Source: MGIIb-O1 sp002457595 (GTDB lineage Archaea > Thermoplasmatota > Poseidoniia > Poseidoniales > Thalassarchaeaceae). From it: a stretch of DNA of 64,000 bases. The DNA lies in contig JBJLBO010000004.1 in NCBI GenBank assembly GCA_045568115.1, forward strand, positions 62,001 to 126,000, written 5' to 3'. The notes beneath the pieces were generated by a model, which saw nothing but the letters and a program-made list of their open reading frames with translations, searched no databases and was not told the DNA's origin. Within the stretch, counting starts at the first letter, position 1. The number at the start of each line of letters is the position of its first letter. Positions 1-6,940 of this stretch are shown here, in pieces. Position numbers and translations under genes: made by a program.

Positions 1-1
1 T

Positions 2-430
2 AAATTAAGGGATTTACAAGATGAAACCGGCGGCTTCCAATGTTTTGTCCCATATCCTTTTTTAGCCGACAATTCAAGATTACCTGAAGCCGATTTATCC
101 TCAGCAAACGATATTTTGCGTGTGATTGCCGTATCTAGACTAATGCTCGATAACATACCTCATATCAAGTCTTATCGAATGAATATTGGAGATAATTTAG
201 GTCAGATGGCACTATTGGGTGGTGCTGATGACATTGATGGAACTGTAGGTCATGAAGAAATAATGCATAGTGCTGGTAGCACTACTTCTCTTTCCTCCTC
301 GTCACAAGATTTGTGCAAGTTAATTGAACAGGTTGATTGCATTCCCGTAAAAAGAAATTCAATATATTCAAAATTTGAAATTTCTAAATCCCCTCCTACT
401 GAATTAATCAATATCCCTTTACTTGTTTGA
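2..430 (+). CDS. mqnE: aminofutalosine synthase MqnE, C-terminal part (5' truncated by window edge)
   Basis: Radical SAM enzyme that joins the MqnA product to SAM to make aminofutalosine in the futalosine menaquinone route. The frame is open from base 2, so only about the last 142 residues are present and the radical SAM CxxxCxxC cluster lies outside the window. What is visible is the typical MqnE C-terminus: LRDLQDETGGFQCF near the start, then AVSRLMLDNIPHIKSY, a GADDIDGT motif and HEEIMHSAGS. MqnC (right end of the window) is a paralogue with a related tail, but the GADDIDGT-HEEI pattern and the direct junction to mqnA favour MqnE. The mqnA start follows the stop by 9 bases, so the two are probably one transcript. 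Confidence 0.9.
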   Translation, partial: KLRDLQDETGGFQCFVPYPFLADNSRLPEADLSSANDILRVIAVSRLMLDNIPHIKSYRMNIGDNLGQMALLGGADDIDGTVGHEEIMHSAGSTTSLSSSSQDLCKLIEQVDCIPVKRNSIYSKFEISKSPPTELINIPLLV

Positions 431-439
431 GGTATTTTT

Positions 440-1237
440 ATGTCATGGAAACGTGTAATCGGCAGAGTTGCATTCACAAATTGCGACCCTCTCTTCTATG
501 GCTTGGATAAACGCTGGTCTGTTTTACCTGCCCCTCCCGCATGGTTAACAGGTCATTTAATGAGACGTGATTGTCTTACAGCACCAATACCTACAGCTGA
601 TTATGCTAAGTATTCAGATGAATTGTACTTAATTCCTGAACTAGGTATTGTTAGTAATGGTGCTGTGGGATCAGTAATATTATTTGGAACAAGAACGGTC
701 GAAAATATGCGGGATATTGCCCTTCCTTCTGACTCTTCAACATCTAATTTACTACTAAGATGGCTACTAAAGAACCGTGATCTAGACCCTAAACTTATCG
801 AAACTGGCCCCGATTTAGACTCAATGTTAGATTGTTGCGATGGGGCTCTTCTAATTGGAGACAGAGCCTTAGCCTCAGCATCAAAGAATCCAGATTTAGT
901 CCAATTAGATCTCGGTGGTGAATGGACTTCTATAACTGGATTACCTATGGTCTTCGGCGTTTTTGCTTGTTTACGAGATTCTCCAGTTAGTTCGATAAAG
1001 GAAGTCAGAGGCGATTTACTAGCAAATTATGATAAATTTAATTCGGATCAGAATCAGCGTAATGAGGTTATCAAGCATTCTGCTGAGAGGATAGGGACTG
1101 ATGAAGCAAGAATCAGTTCATATTTTGACAAAGAAGTTCGTAATACTATCGAAGGAGATGCATTAGAGGGATTACTACGCTTTCTCAAAGATGTTTGTAT
1201 GATGGAAAAAGAACCAGAATGGTTAGAATTAAATTAA
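440..1237 (+). CDS. mqnA: chorismate dehydratase MqnA
   Basis: Converts chorismate to 3-enolpyruvylbenzoate, the first committed step of futalosine-route menaquinone synthesis; soluble, periplasmic-binding-protein-like fold. The 265 residues match the usual MqnA length. The N-terminus IGRVAFTNCDPLFYGL has the conserved Asn of the substrate pocket; LYLIPELGIVSNGAVGSVIL carries the conserved SxG/SV region, and GLPMVFGVFACL is a family signature. ATG start with GAGGT just upstream, 9 bases after mqnE. Its stop overlaps the stop of the opposing HEAT gene by 4 bases. Confidence 0.93.
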   Translation: MSWKRVIGRVAFTNCDPLFYGLDKRWSVLPAPPAWLTGHLMRRDCLTAPIPTADYAKYSDELYLIPELGIVSNGAVGSVILFGTRTVENMRDIALPSDSSTSNLLLRWLLKNRDLDPKLIETGPDLDSMLDCCDGALLIGDRALASASKNPDLVQLDLGGEWTSITGLPMVFGVFACLRDSPVSSIKEVRGDLLANYDKFNSDQNQRNEVIKHSAERIGTDEARISSYFDKEVRNTIEGDALEGLLRFLKDVCMMEKEPEWLELN

Positions 1238-1722
1238 TTCACATATTCAAGGTTTTTACTTGCAACCCATTCAAGTAAATCTAAAGCTACTTCACATGAT
1301 TCAGCAACTACAATTTCATCATCATTTACGAACTTCTCTAATGTACTCAGCGCTGTTCTATCGCCAATTGCGCCAAGCGCCTCGGCTGCTTCGTGACGAA
1401 CCATAACATCCTCATCGGCGTCTTCCAGACGTTCTATTAGAAACGGAACAGCATGTGAATCTTGCATTTGTCCCATGACATAGGCAATCTCATGCTTCAA
1501 TAATGCGGATTGGGAATTAAATGCCGCAGCCAATGCTTCCACAGCTTCTTCACCCCCTATGTTCCTCAATGCAAATAAAGCCCTCATTCTCTGAAACATT
1601 TTTTCATCTTCATCACAAATGCGTACTCGTAATTCCGAAACGCGCTGAATTGAACTAGGAGGAGCGGGGTCTACTGAATCGAATTCAGATCTCGTCGGTT
1701 TTTTCACACTCATTTTATTCAC
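1234..1722 (-). CDS. HEAT-repeat protein
   Basis: 162-residue soluble helical-repeat protein. After about 35 polar residues come at least three HEAT/PBS-lyase-type repeats, visible as RMRALFALRNIGGEEAVEAL, then LLKHEIAYVMGQMQDSHAVP and MVRHEAAEALGAIGDRTALS. These repeats are scaffolds for protein contacts; no catalytic residues are visible. The pattern resembles deoxyhypusine hydroxylase HEAT pairs (HE at repeat starts), and the HE dyads of repeats 2 and 3 (KHEIAYVMGQ, RHEAAEALGA) fit metal ligands of that enzyme. The protein is about half the usual length, so I do not assign that function. It starts inside the last codons of mqnD (8-base overlap), implying translational coupling. Confidence 0.75.
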   Translation of the reverse strand: MNKMSVKKPTRSEFDSVDPAPPSSIQRVSELRVRICDEDEKMFQRMRALFALRNIGGEEAVEALAAAFNSQSALLKHEIAYVMGQMQDSHAVPFLIERLEDADEDVMVRHEAAEALGAIGDRTALSTLEKFVNDDEIVVAESCEVALDLLEWVASKNLEYVN

Positions 1723-2569
1723 CTATGAACTTGAGGGAGTTGACATCTAAGTCATCTCTAATCATACCTATTCTTTGCCCTTCCTTTAAGAATAATCTGA
1801 CAGCTTCTCTCCCATCATCACCATAATCGATGGTTCTTTCATTAACATACATTCCAACAAACTCACGATTTGTATCGTCGTCAATTCCTCTACCCCATTT
1901 TTTAGCGAATTCAAGGGCGGAATCTGGATTTTCTAATGAATGAATGATACTTGCTTTGACATCATCAGAAATTTTTCTACATACTTCTTCACCCAAATCT
2001 CTTCGAACAACATTGCCCCCTAGTGGCAGTGGTAAACCTGTCTTTTCATTCCACCAAACCCCTAAATCCAATACTAAATTGACCCCCTCGTCTTTCCAAG
2101 TCAATTGCCCCTCGTGGATTATGACACCCAATTCGAAATCACCAGCCCTCACTCTTGGCAATATTTCATCGAAGGGTACAACTTCCACATCGACATCACC
2201 CAAAGCCAGAATTAAACTTAGATATGCAGAAGTGCCAAGGCCAGGTATTGCGATTTTCATTTTTTTGGCATCATCGATAGTGATTGCTTCCTTCGAAATT
2301 AACATTGGGCCATATCCTTCTCCCATAGACGCGCCACAATTCATCAAAGAATAATCATCTGCTATTTCAGGGTATGAATGGATTGAAACAGCGGATATTT
2401 CATATTCACATTTTTTTGCTTTTTCATTTAGTGTTTGAATATCTAATAAGATATGTTCGTATGTTCTCTCTCCAGTATCGATAGACCCGGTAGTCAACGC
2501 ATGAAACATAAAAGCATCATCAGGATCAGGTGAATGACCTACTCGGATGTGCATCGATTCATTCTCCAT
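1715..2569 (-). CDS. mqnD: 1,4-dihydroxy-6-naphthoate synthase MqnD
   Basis: Catalyses cleavage of cyclic dehypoxanthinyl futalosine to 1,4-dihydroxy-6-naphthoate in menaquinone biosynthesis. The protein opens with the family hallmark HSPDPDDAFMFHAL, followed by ISAVSIHSYP, CGASMGEGYGPMLIS and VIIHEGQLTW (with the catalytic-type His). From the chosen ATG it has 284 residues, normal for MqnD. The open frame extends upstream to 2701, but that extension has no family similarity and would overlap the divergent small gene at 2663. An alternative ATG lies five codons further in. It faces mqnE-mqnA on the opposite strand. Confidence 0.93.
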   Translation of the reverse strand: MENESMHIRVGHSPDPDDAFMFHALTTGSIDTGERTYEHILLDIQTLNEKAKKCEYEISAVSIHSYPEIADDYSLMNCGASMGEGYGPMLISKEAITIDDAKKMKIAIPGLGTSAYLSLILALGDVDVEVVPFDEILPRVRAGDFELGVIIHEGQLTWKDEGVNLVLDLGVWWNEKTGLPLPLGGNVVRRDLGEEVCRKISDDVKASIIHSLENPDSALEFAKKWGRGIDDDTNREFVGMYVNERTIDYGDDGREAVRLFLKEGQRIGMIRDDLDVNSLKFIGE

Positions 2570-2662
2570 ATACCTAGGGGGTGTAATGGGGTAGAAAATT
2601 GCTTTGTTTAGGCAACCTAAACATAAGCAACAATCAAGAAGCAGATTAATCCACGAATAGAC

Positions 2663-2857
2663 ATGCCTGACCCGACGCGACTCTCTACTGCCTCTGGCCA
2701 ATTAGGACCAATATGTGCAATGACAGGAAAGGCACTAACATTTGCAGAAGCTATAGTTCATAATGGTGAATATCTATGCTTTGAAGCATATATTGAGAAG
2801 ACCGGCGCATCTCCTTCTACTGAGGGTAAAAAAGTCGGAGCACTTGAACTAGACTAA
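2663..2857 (+). CDS. small conserved-looking protein of unknown function (64 aa)
   Basis: I do not recognise this protein. ATG start (MPDPTRLSTASGQLGP), 64 residues, divergent from mqnD and 38 bases ahead of priS. The core ICAMTGKALTFAEAIVHNGEYLCFEAYIEK has two Cys and one His arranged somewhat like half of a metal-binding finger (C-x-M-T-G ... H-N-G-E-Y-L-C-F), a pattern reminiscent of LIM-type or treble-clef cores but not complete. Codon use and the absence of a better frame on either strand support a real gene; function is unknown. Confidence 0.55.
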   Translation: MPDPTRLSTASGQLGPICAMTGKALTFAEAIVHNGEYLCFEAYIEKTGASPSTEGKKVGALELD

Positions 2858-2895
2858 GGGTCTAATTCATCAGCCTCATATGCCTGAGGTATTAT

Positions 2896-4092
2896 GTGAC
2901 TGTGGGCTGGAGTAGATTCGCATTGCGTTTTGCCCAGTATTACCAATCCCTAACAACTACAGATCTTTGGACTCCTCCCCGATTACGAAACAGAGAATGG
3001 ATGTTCATCCCTTGGGGAGGTCGTGCTGTTGATAGACATAGAGGATTTGCATCACACTCGCAATTGTTGGGGTATTTACAACAAAGAGGCCCTCATTCCT
3101 GTTTCCACAGTACTGCATACTACCGTAATCCCAATGAGAGAACAATGAATGAGAAAGGATGGTTAGGGGCCGATTTAATTTTTGACCTTGACGGCGATCA
3201 TTTACCAGGAGTGTCTGATGCTGATTTTCCCACAATGATAGAAAAAATCCAAGAGCAGGCTTGGTCATTATGGTCTGATTTTCTTGAGCCTGAGTTTGGA
3301 ATATCACGGGAACACTCACAATTCTCGTTTTCCGGACACCGAGGATTTCACATCCATGTCCGCGATTCGGCTCTAATGGGACTAGATTCTAATGCGAGAA
3401 GGGAAATAGTGTCCTATATCCGTGGTGAAGGTCTTGAGGTCGATGCAGTACTTACAGGAGGGGATTCAGGTTGGCAATCACGAATTGAAGTTGGAAAACA
3501 GAGTGTAGTCGAGAAATTACAATTGATTTCAGAAGGAAAAACAGAATCTAAACAATTATTGGATGAATTTCAGGGATTATTGAATGAAAGGGGAAATAGT
3601 AAAGGGAAAAATATTGGACGAAATCGAATTAAAAATTTAGCTGATTTAGTAACTTCCGAAGATAGGTTAAACCGATTAAATGATGATCATAATCTCTCTG
3701 TTTTTGGTAAAGAAACATCAATATTCTGGGATCTTGTTAGGAAAGATAGTTCTGTCGTCCTTGGTACAGCTGGAGAGACTGATGAGAATGTTACTGTTGA
3801 TGTCAAGAGGGTCATACGTTGGATTGGAAGTTTGCATGGCAAGTGTGGGCTGAGAGTAACAGAAATTCCTTTTGAGAGGTTAGACCCCGATGGAAACAAT
3901 CCATTCGATCCATTAATGGAATCAATAGCTCTTAAAGGAGGTAAATCAAGTAATATTGAGTTAATACGTGACGATGTGACTGCTAGAATTAATGGAGTAG
4001 AGGTAAGTGGTGGTACTGGAGATGTTTTTGAAGTAGAAGATGCCATGGCAACATTCCTTTGTTTGAAGGGCTGGGGTGAAGTAACTACCTAA
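2896..4092 (+). CDS. priS: DNA primase small (catalytic) subunit PriS
   Basis: Catalytic subunit of the archaeal/eukaryotic-type primase that makes replication primers with PriL (not in the window). The family signatures are in order: a PPRLRNREWMFIPWGG block near residues 27-42, FASHSQLLGYL, STAYYRNPNERTM-EKGWLGADL, then the metal-binding aspartates in IFDLDGDH (D97, D99) and the nucleotide-binding SGHRGFHIHV (about 146-155). The length, 398 residues, is typical. The start chosen is GTG at 2896; a TTG 30 bases further in would also leave the fold intact. Confidence 0.95.
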   Translation: MTVGWSRFALRFAQYYQSLTTTDLWTPPRLRNREWMFIPWGGRAVDRHRGFASHSQLLGYLQQRGPHSCFHSTAYYRNPNERTMNEKGWLGADLIFDLDGDHLPGVSDADFPTMIEKIQEQAWSLWSDFLEPEFGISREHSQFSFSGHRGFHIHVRDSALMGLDSNARREIVSYIRGEGLEVDAVLTGGDSGWQSRIEVGKQSVVEKLQLISEGKTESKQLLDEFQGLLNERGNSKGKNIGRNRIKNLADLVTSEDRLNRLNDDHNLSVFGKETSIFWDLVRKDSSVVLGTAGETDENVTVDVKRVIRWIGSLHGKCGLRVTEIPFERLDPDGNNPFDPLMESIALKGGKSSNIELIRDDVTARINGVEVSGGTGDVFEVEDAMATFLCLKGWGEVTT

Positions 4093-4134
4093 TTTGATGC
4101 CTTTTCCACTATCGAACTCACAGAATGTTGAATA

Positions 4135-4917
4135 GTGGAGGATTACGGAGAAGGAGATGGAGAGGAGCCGATGGCAGTTGAAGAAAAGGAATCCGAGGGA
4201 GATTTACCTCTTCCACCACCCCCTGCTGGTTTGAAATTACCAACTCCACCACCACCGTCTCTACCTCTTCCACCACCTCCTGCATCTATCGAATCCGATA
4301 TGATTAGTAAATCTGAGATAGAAACTAATGATGATGTTAGTTCCAGTCCCGAAAAAGATTTCCAATCTGTTTGGAACCAAAAAGTTGAGTCGGATTCACT
4401 CAATGAAGGTAATAGAGAGAGAATGTATGGACATATCGATCGAATTGCATCTGGAGAAGTTGGCACCCTTCTAGATAGATTTTCTGATAGATTCGGTTCT
4501 GAACTTGATAGAGAAATCATTGTACTTCGTAAAAAACAACAACAAGCAATTAGAGATATTAAGCCAACTGTAGAACTCATCTCGCCTCCTACTGTAGAAA
4601 TTGAGATAGAGGTTGATTCATCGTCTGATGAATCTGAAAGCACTGATGATTTATTCCCTACATTCTTCGATGTGGTGAATAATCTTCTAGGTAATATGTC
4701 AGATGATTTTGTTAATGCATTCATTGCTTCTGATGATTTCACTAAATTCCAAAAAATTGGAGAGGATCCGAGTAATGCATCTGAGGAAGACCGAACAACC
4801 TTCTTCTCTATGATAAATCGTGTATTAGGCGATTTACCAGACGACAAGATAAATGAGTTCGTCGAATCGCCCGATTTTACATTATTCCAAACTATGAGTG
4901 AATTATACGGTGCGTGA
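4135..4917 (+). CDS. proline-rich protein with a C-terminal tandem repeat, unknown function
   Basis: Unrecognised, 260 residues, predicted soluble. Residues 1-20 are acidic; about 24-51 form a low-complexity track of LPLPPPPAG-type proline runs; a charged helical segment follows; the last about 85 residues hold two related copies of a roughly 40-residue unit (FFDVVNNLLGNMSDDFVNAF... and FFSMINRVLGDLPDDKINEF...). Proline tracks usually serve as flexible linkers or partner-binding segments. GTG start at 4135, with an ATG at 4171 as alternative. Its stop overlaps the next gene, so the two are probably coexpressed. A long frame on the opposite strand is only a shadow of the proline repeats. Confidence 0.7.
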   Translation: MEDYGEGDGEEPMAVEEKESEGDLPLPPPPAGLKLPTPPPPSLPLPPPPASIESDMISKSEIETNDDVSSSPEKDFQSVWNQKVESDSLNEGNRERMYGHIDRIASGEVGTLLDRFSDRFGSELDREIIVLRKKQQQAIRDIKPTVELISPPTVEIEIEVDSSSDESESTDDLFPTFFDVVNNLLGNMSDDFVNAFIASDDFTKFQKIGEDPSNASEEDRTTFFSMINRVLGDLPDDKINEFVESPDFTLFQTMSELYGA

Positions 4918-5713
4918 ATTTATGGGATTATTAGAGAAAGCAAGCAATATTCAGAATGAAGATGCATCGCCTCCGACTAAGGTTATTGAACAATCTAAAC
5001 CAGCACCTACTCCAATTCAAGAAGTTGTAAAGGAACCGGAAGCGAAGGCAAAACCTGCGAAAAAGGTAAAGGCAAAGAAGACACGTGTAAAGAAAGAGAA
5101 AAAACCTAGAGTGAAGAAAGTAATGCCTGAGGGCTTCGAGCTCGCAACTACTGGCCAGAAACTTACACGAAAATTAGTTGATTTCATAGTTAGTTACGGC
5201 TGGTCTGTCCCTATTATCGCAATTACTGCTTGGGGTTCTTATTTTAATCCAACAATCTTTGTCATTTTGGGCCTTGTTTTGATGGGCTTTAATTTGTTTT
5301 TCATGCCAAGCCGAACTTCTCGTACGGTCGGTAATTGGATTAGTCGCACTCGGTATGTCAACACGAGAGGCGAATCGCCATTCTGGTTCTATAGTTCAAT
5401 CAAAGGCTTAACTTTCGTTTTCATTATTATGGGTACAATTTCATTATTCACCATTATGAGTGAGTTACCTGAGACTACAATGGGCCAAATTTTCATGGCC
5501 ATAGGGATATTACTCTTAATTCCCCCACTTGTGGATTATATCATGTACAGGGTAAGAGGAGACCTTGGTTTGTGGGATTCCTTGTTCGGCGGAGTATGGT
5601 TAGTTCGAACGACAAAGTCCAAGGAAGCCAAGGGTTGGCTAAAACGTCTAGAGTCAATTTCTGATTGGACCGAATCTAAGGGTCTTTTGGATGAGCAAAA
5701 AGAAGAAAGTTAA
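4898..5713 (+). CDS. multi-pass membrane protein with Lys-rich cytosolic tail, unknown function
   Basis: Unrecognised, up to 271 residues. Residues about 40-75 are a Lys/Ala/Pro-rich segment (KKVKAKKTRVKKEKKPRVKK) resembling nucleic-acid- or acidic-partner-binding tails. It is followed by four hydrophobic spans: SVPIIAITAWGSYF, IFVILGLVLMGFNLFF, GLTFVFIIMGTISLF and IFMAIGILLLIPPLV. The GTG at 4898 overlaps the preceding gene by 20 bases; GTG 4910 or ATG 4922 are equally possible starts. Coupling to the acidic, proline-rich gene upstream suggests the acidic protein and the basic tail may act together, but that is inference. Confidence 0.7.
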   Translation: MNYTVREFMGLLEKASNIQNEDASPPTKVIEQSKPAPTPIQEVVKEPEAKAKPAKKVKAKKTRVKKEKKPRVKKVMPEGFELATTGQKLTRKLVDFIVSYGWSVPIIAITAWGSYFNPTIFVILGLVLMGFNLFFMPSRTSRTVGNWISRTRYVNTRGESPFWFYSSIKGLTFVFIIMGTISLFTIMSELPETTMGQIFMAIGILLLIPPLVDYIMYRVRGDLGLWDSLFGGVWLVRTTKSKEAKGWLKRLESISDWTESKGLLDEQKEES

Positions 5714-6781
5714 TCATTCTAAATGTGTAGAATCATCATCTTCTTGCATCTTAGCAAGTTCTCTCATGTCTTCATGAGCAACGCCTTCTTCGATAGCATC
5801 TTGATCCGACTCATCAACTATCTCAACTCCAAGAAGAGTTTCGATTATGTCCTCCATTGTCACAAGACCAACGGTTCCTCCAAAATCATCCTTGACGATT
5901 AGGAGTTGAACTTTGTTTTCAAGCAAGATATCTAGGGCTTTATCTACAGAATCATCGAATCTGCACCTGAATACTTTTCTTGAGAACTCTAACATTGTCG
6001 GAGTGAAAACATCATCAGCTGCTTTACGTAGAATTTCGCTTCTCAAGATAAATCCACGAATTGTATCAACATCCCTCTCGTATACAGGCATCCGTCCATA
6101 TACCATGATTGGTATTCTTTTCATGACATCTTCAACTGTTTCTGATGCTTCAACACAAGTCATAACGACCCTTGGAGTCATTATTGATTGAACTTGCAAA
6201 TCTCGCAAACGTAATAGATTCTGGATTACAGCCTCTTCATCTTTCTCAATTATGTCCGATTCTTCTGCAATGTCTGCCAGAACTAACAATTCATCACGTG
6301 TTACAGTTTCTGTTTGAACATCCGGTAACATCCCCCTGATTCGTTCAACAGGCCATACAATGACCCATGAAATAATTATTAGCATTCGAAGCATAAAACC
6401 TGAAGAAACCGTCATCTTTCTCCAGTAAAGTGTACCAATTGTTTTTGGTAAAATTTCCGACAGTAAAAGAATTCCCATTGTTAGTAATGCTGAAGCAATT
6501 GCAACACCATATTCTCCGGGGTTGAGATGCTCCACTTGTGTACCTACACCTAAGGCCCCAACAGTATGTGCAATTGTGTTAAGAGTGAGGATTGCTGTTA
6601 ATGGGCGCTCCGGGTCATCTTTGTAACCTACCCATAGTTCACTAGTCTTCGGGTGTTTCTCAGCTATACTAATGATATGTCCTCTAGTTGTGGACAAAAG
6701 CACAGCTTCCAAGATGCTACAAAGGAATGAAACACCTAGTGCCAATACAGCATATGCTGCTATTAATGACCATGTACTCAA
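5714..6781 (-). CDS. CNNM/CBS-domain membrane protein (CorC/HlyC-type, possible Mg/Co efflux)
   Basis: Membrane protein of the DUF21-CBS family, implicated in divalent cation efflux or sensing. Four hydrophobic segments lie in the first about 155 residues (start MSTWSLIAAYAVLALG; ILPKTIG is the family PK-GTL-like motif). Two CBS repeats follow at about 195-325, with VQSIMTPRVVMTCVEASETV, TIRGFILRSEIL and GTVGLVTMEDIIETLLGVEI. It stops soon after the CBS pair (355 residues), so the CorC/HlyC C-terminal domain of many homologues is absent. It meets the preceding gene tail to tail with no spacing. Confidence 0.88.
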   Translation of the reverse strand: MSTWSLIAAYAVLALGVSFLCSILEAVLLSTTRGHIISIAEKHPKTSELWVGYKDDPERPLTAILTLNTIAHTVGALGVGTQVEHLNPGEYGVAIASALLTMGILLLSEILPKTIGTLYWRKMTVSSGFMLRMLIIISWVIVWPVERIRGMLPDVQTETVTRDELLVLADIAEESDIIEKDEEAVIQNLLRLRDLQVQSIMTPRVVMTCVEASETVEDVMKRIPIMVYGRMPVYERDVDTIRGFILRSEILRKAADDVFTPTMLEFSRKVFRCRFDDSVDKALDILLENKVQLLIVKDDFGGTVGLVTMEDIIETLLGVEIVDESDQDAIEEGVAHEDMRELAKMQEDDDSTHLE

Positions 6782-6940
6782 AGGAAATTCACCTCTGAAT
6801 CCTGATTTAGATTCGGACGATATTGGGCTTCTTGATTCATGACGAGTCTTCGTGCTCCAACATTACTGCGAGCGGCGCATGCATAAATAGGTGGTTGTCT
6901 CGCAGATTCAATATAGAATATTGATTTGGGGGCCAAATGA

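Noticed and set aside
2570..2701. N-terminal extension of MqnD
   Set aside because: The added 44 residues are unlike MqnD and overlap the divergent small gene.
4143..4847. Long frame (234 codons) on the minus strand
   Set aside because: It is the mirror of the proline/acidic repeats of the plus-strand gene; glycine- and serine-rich without domain features.
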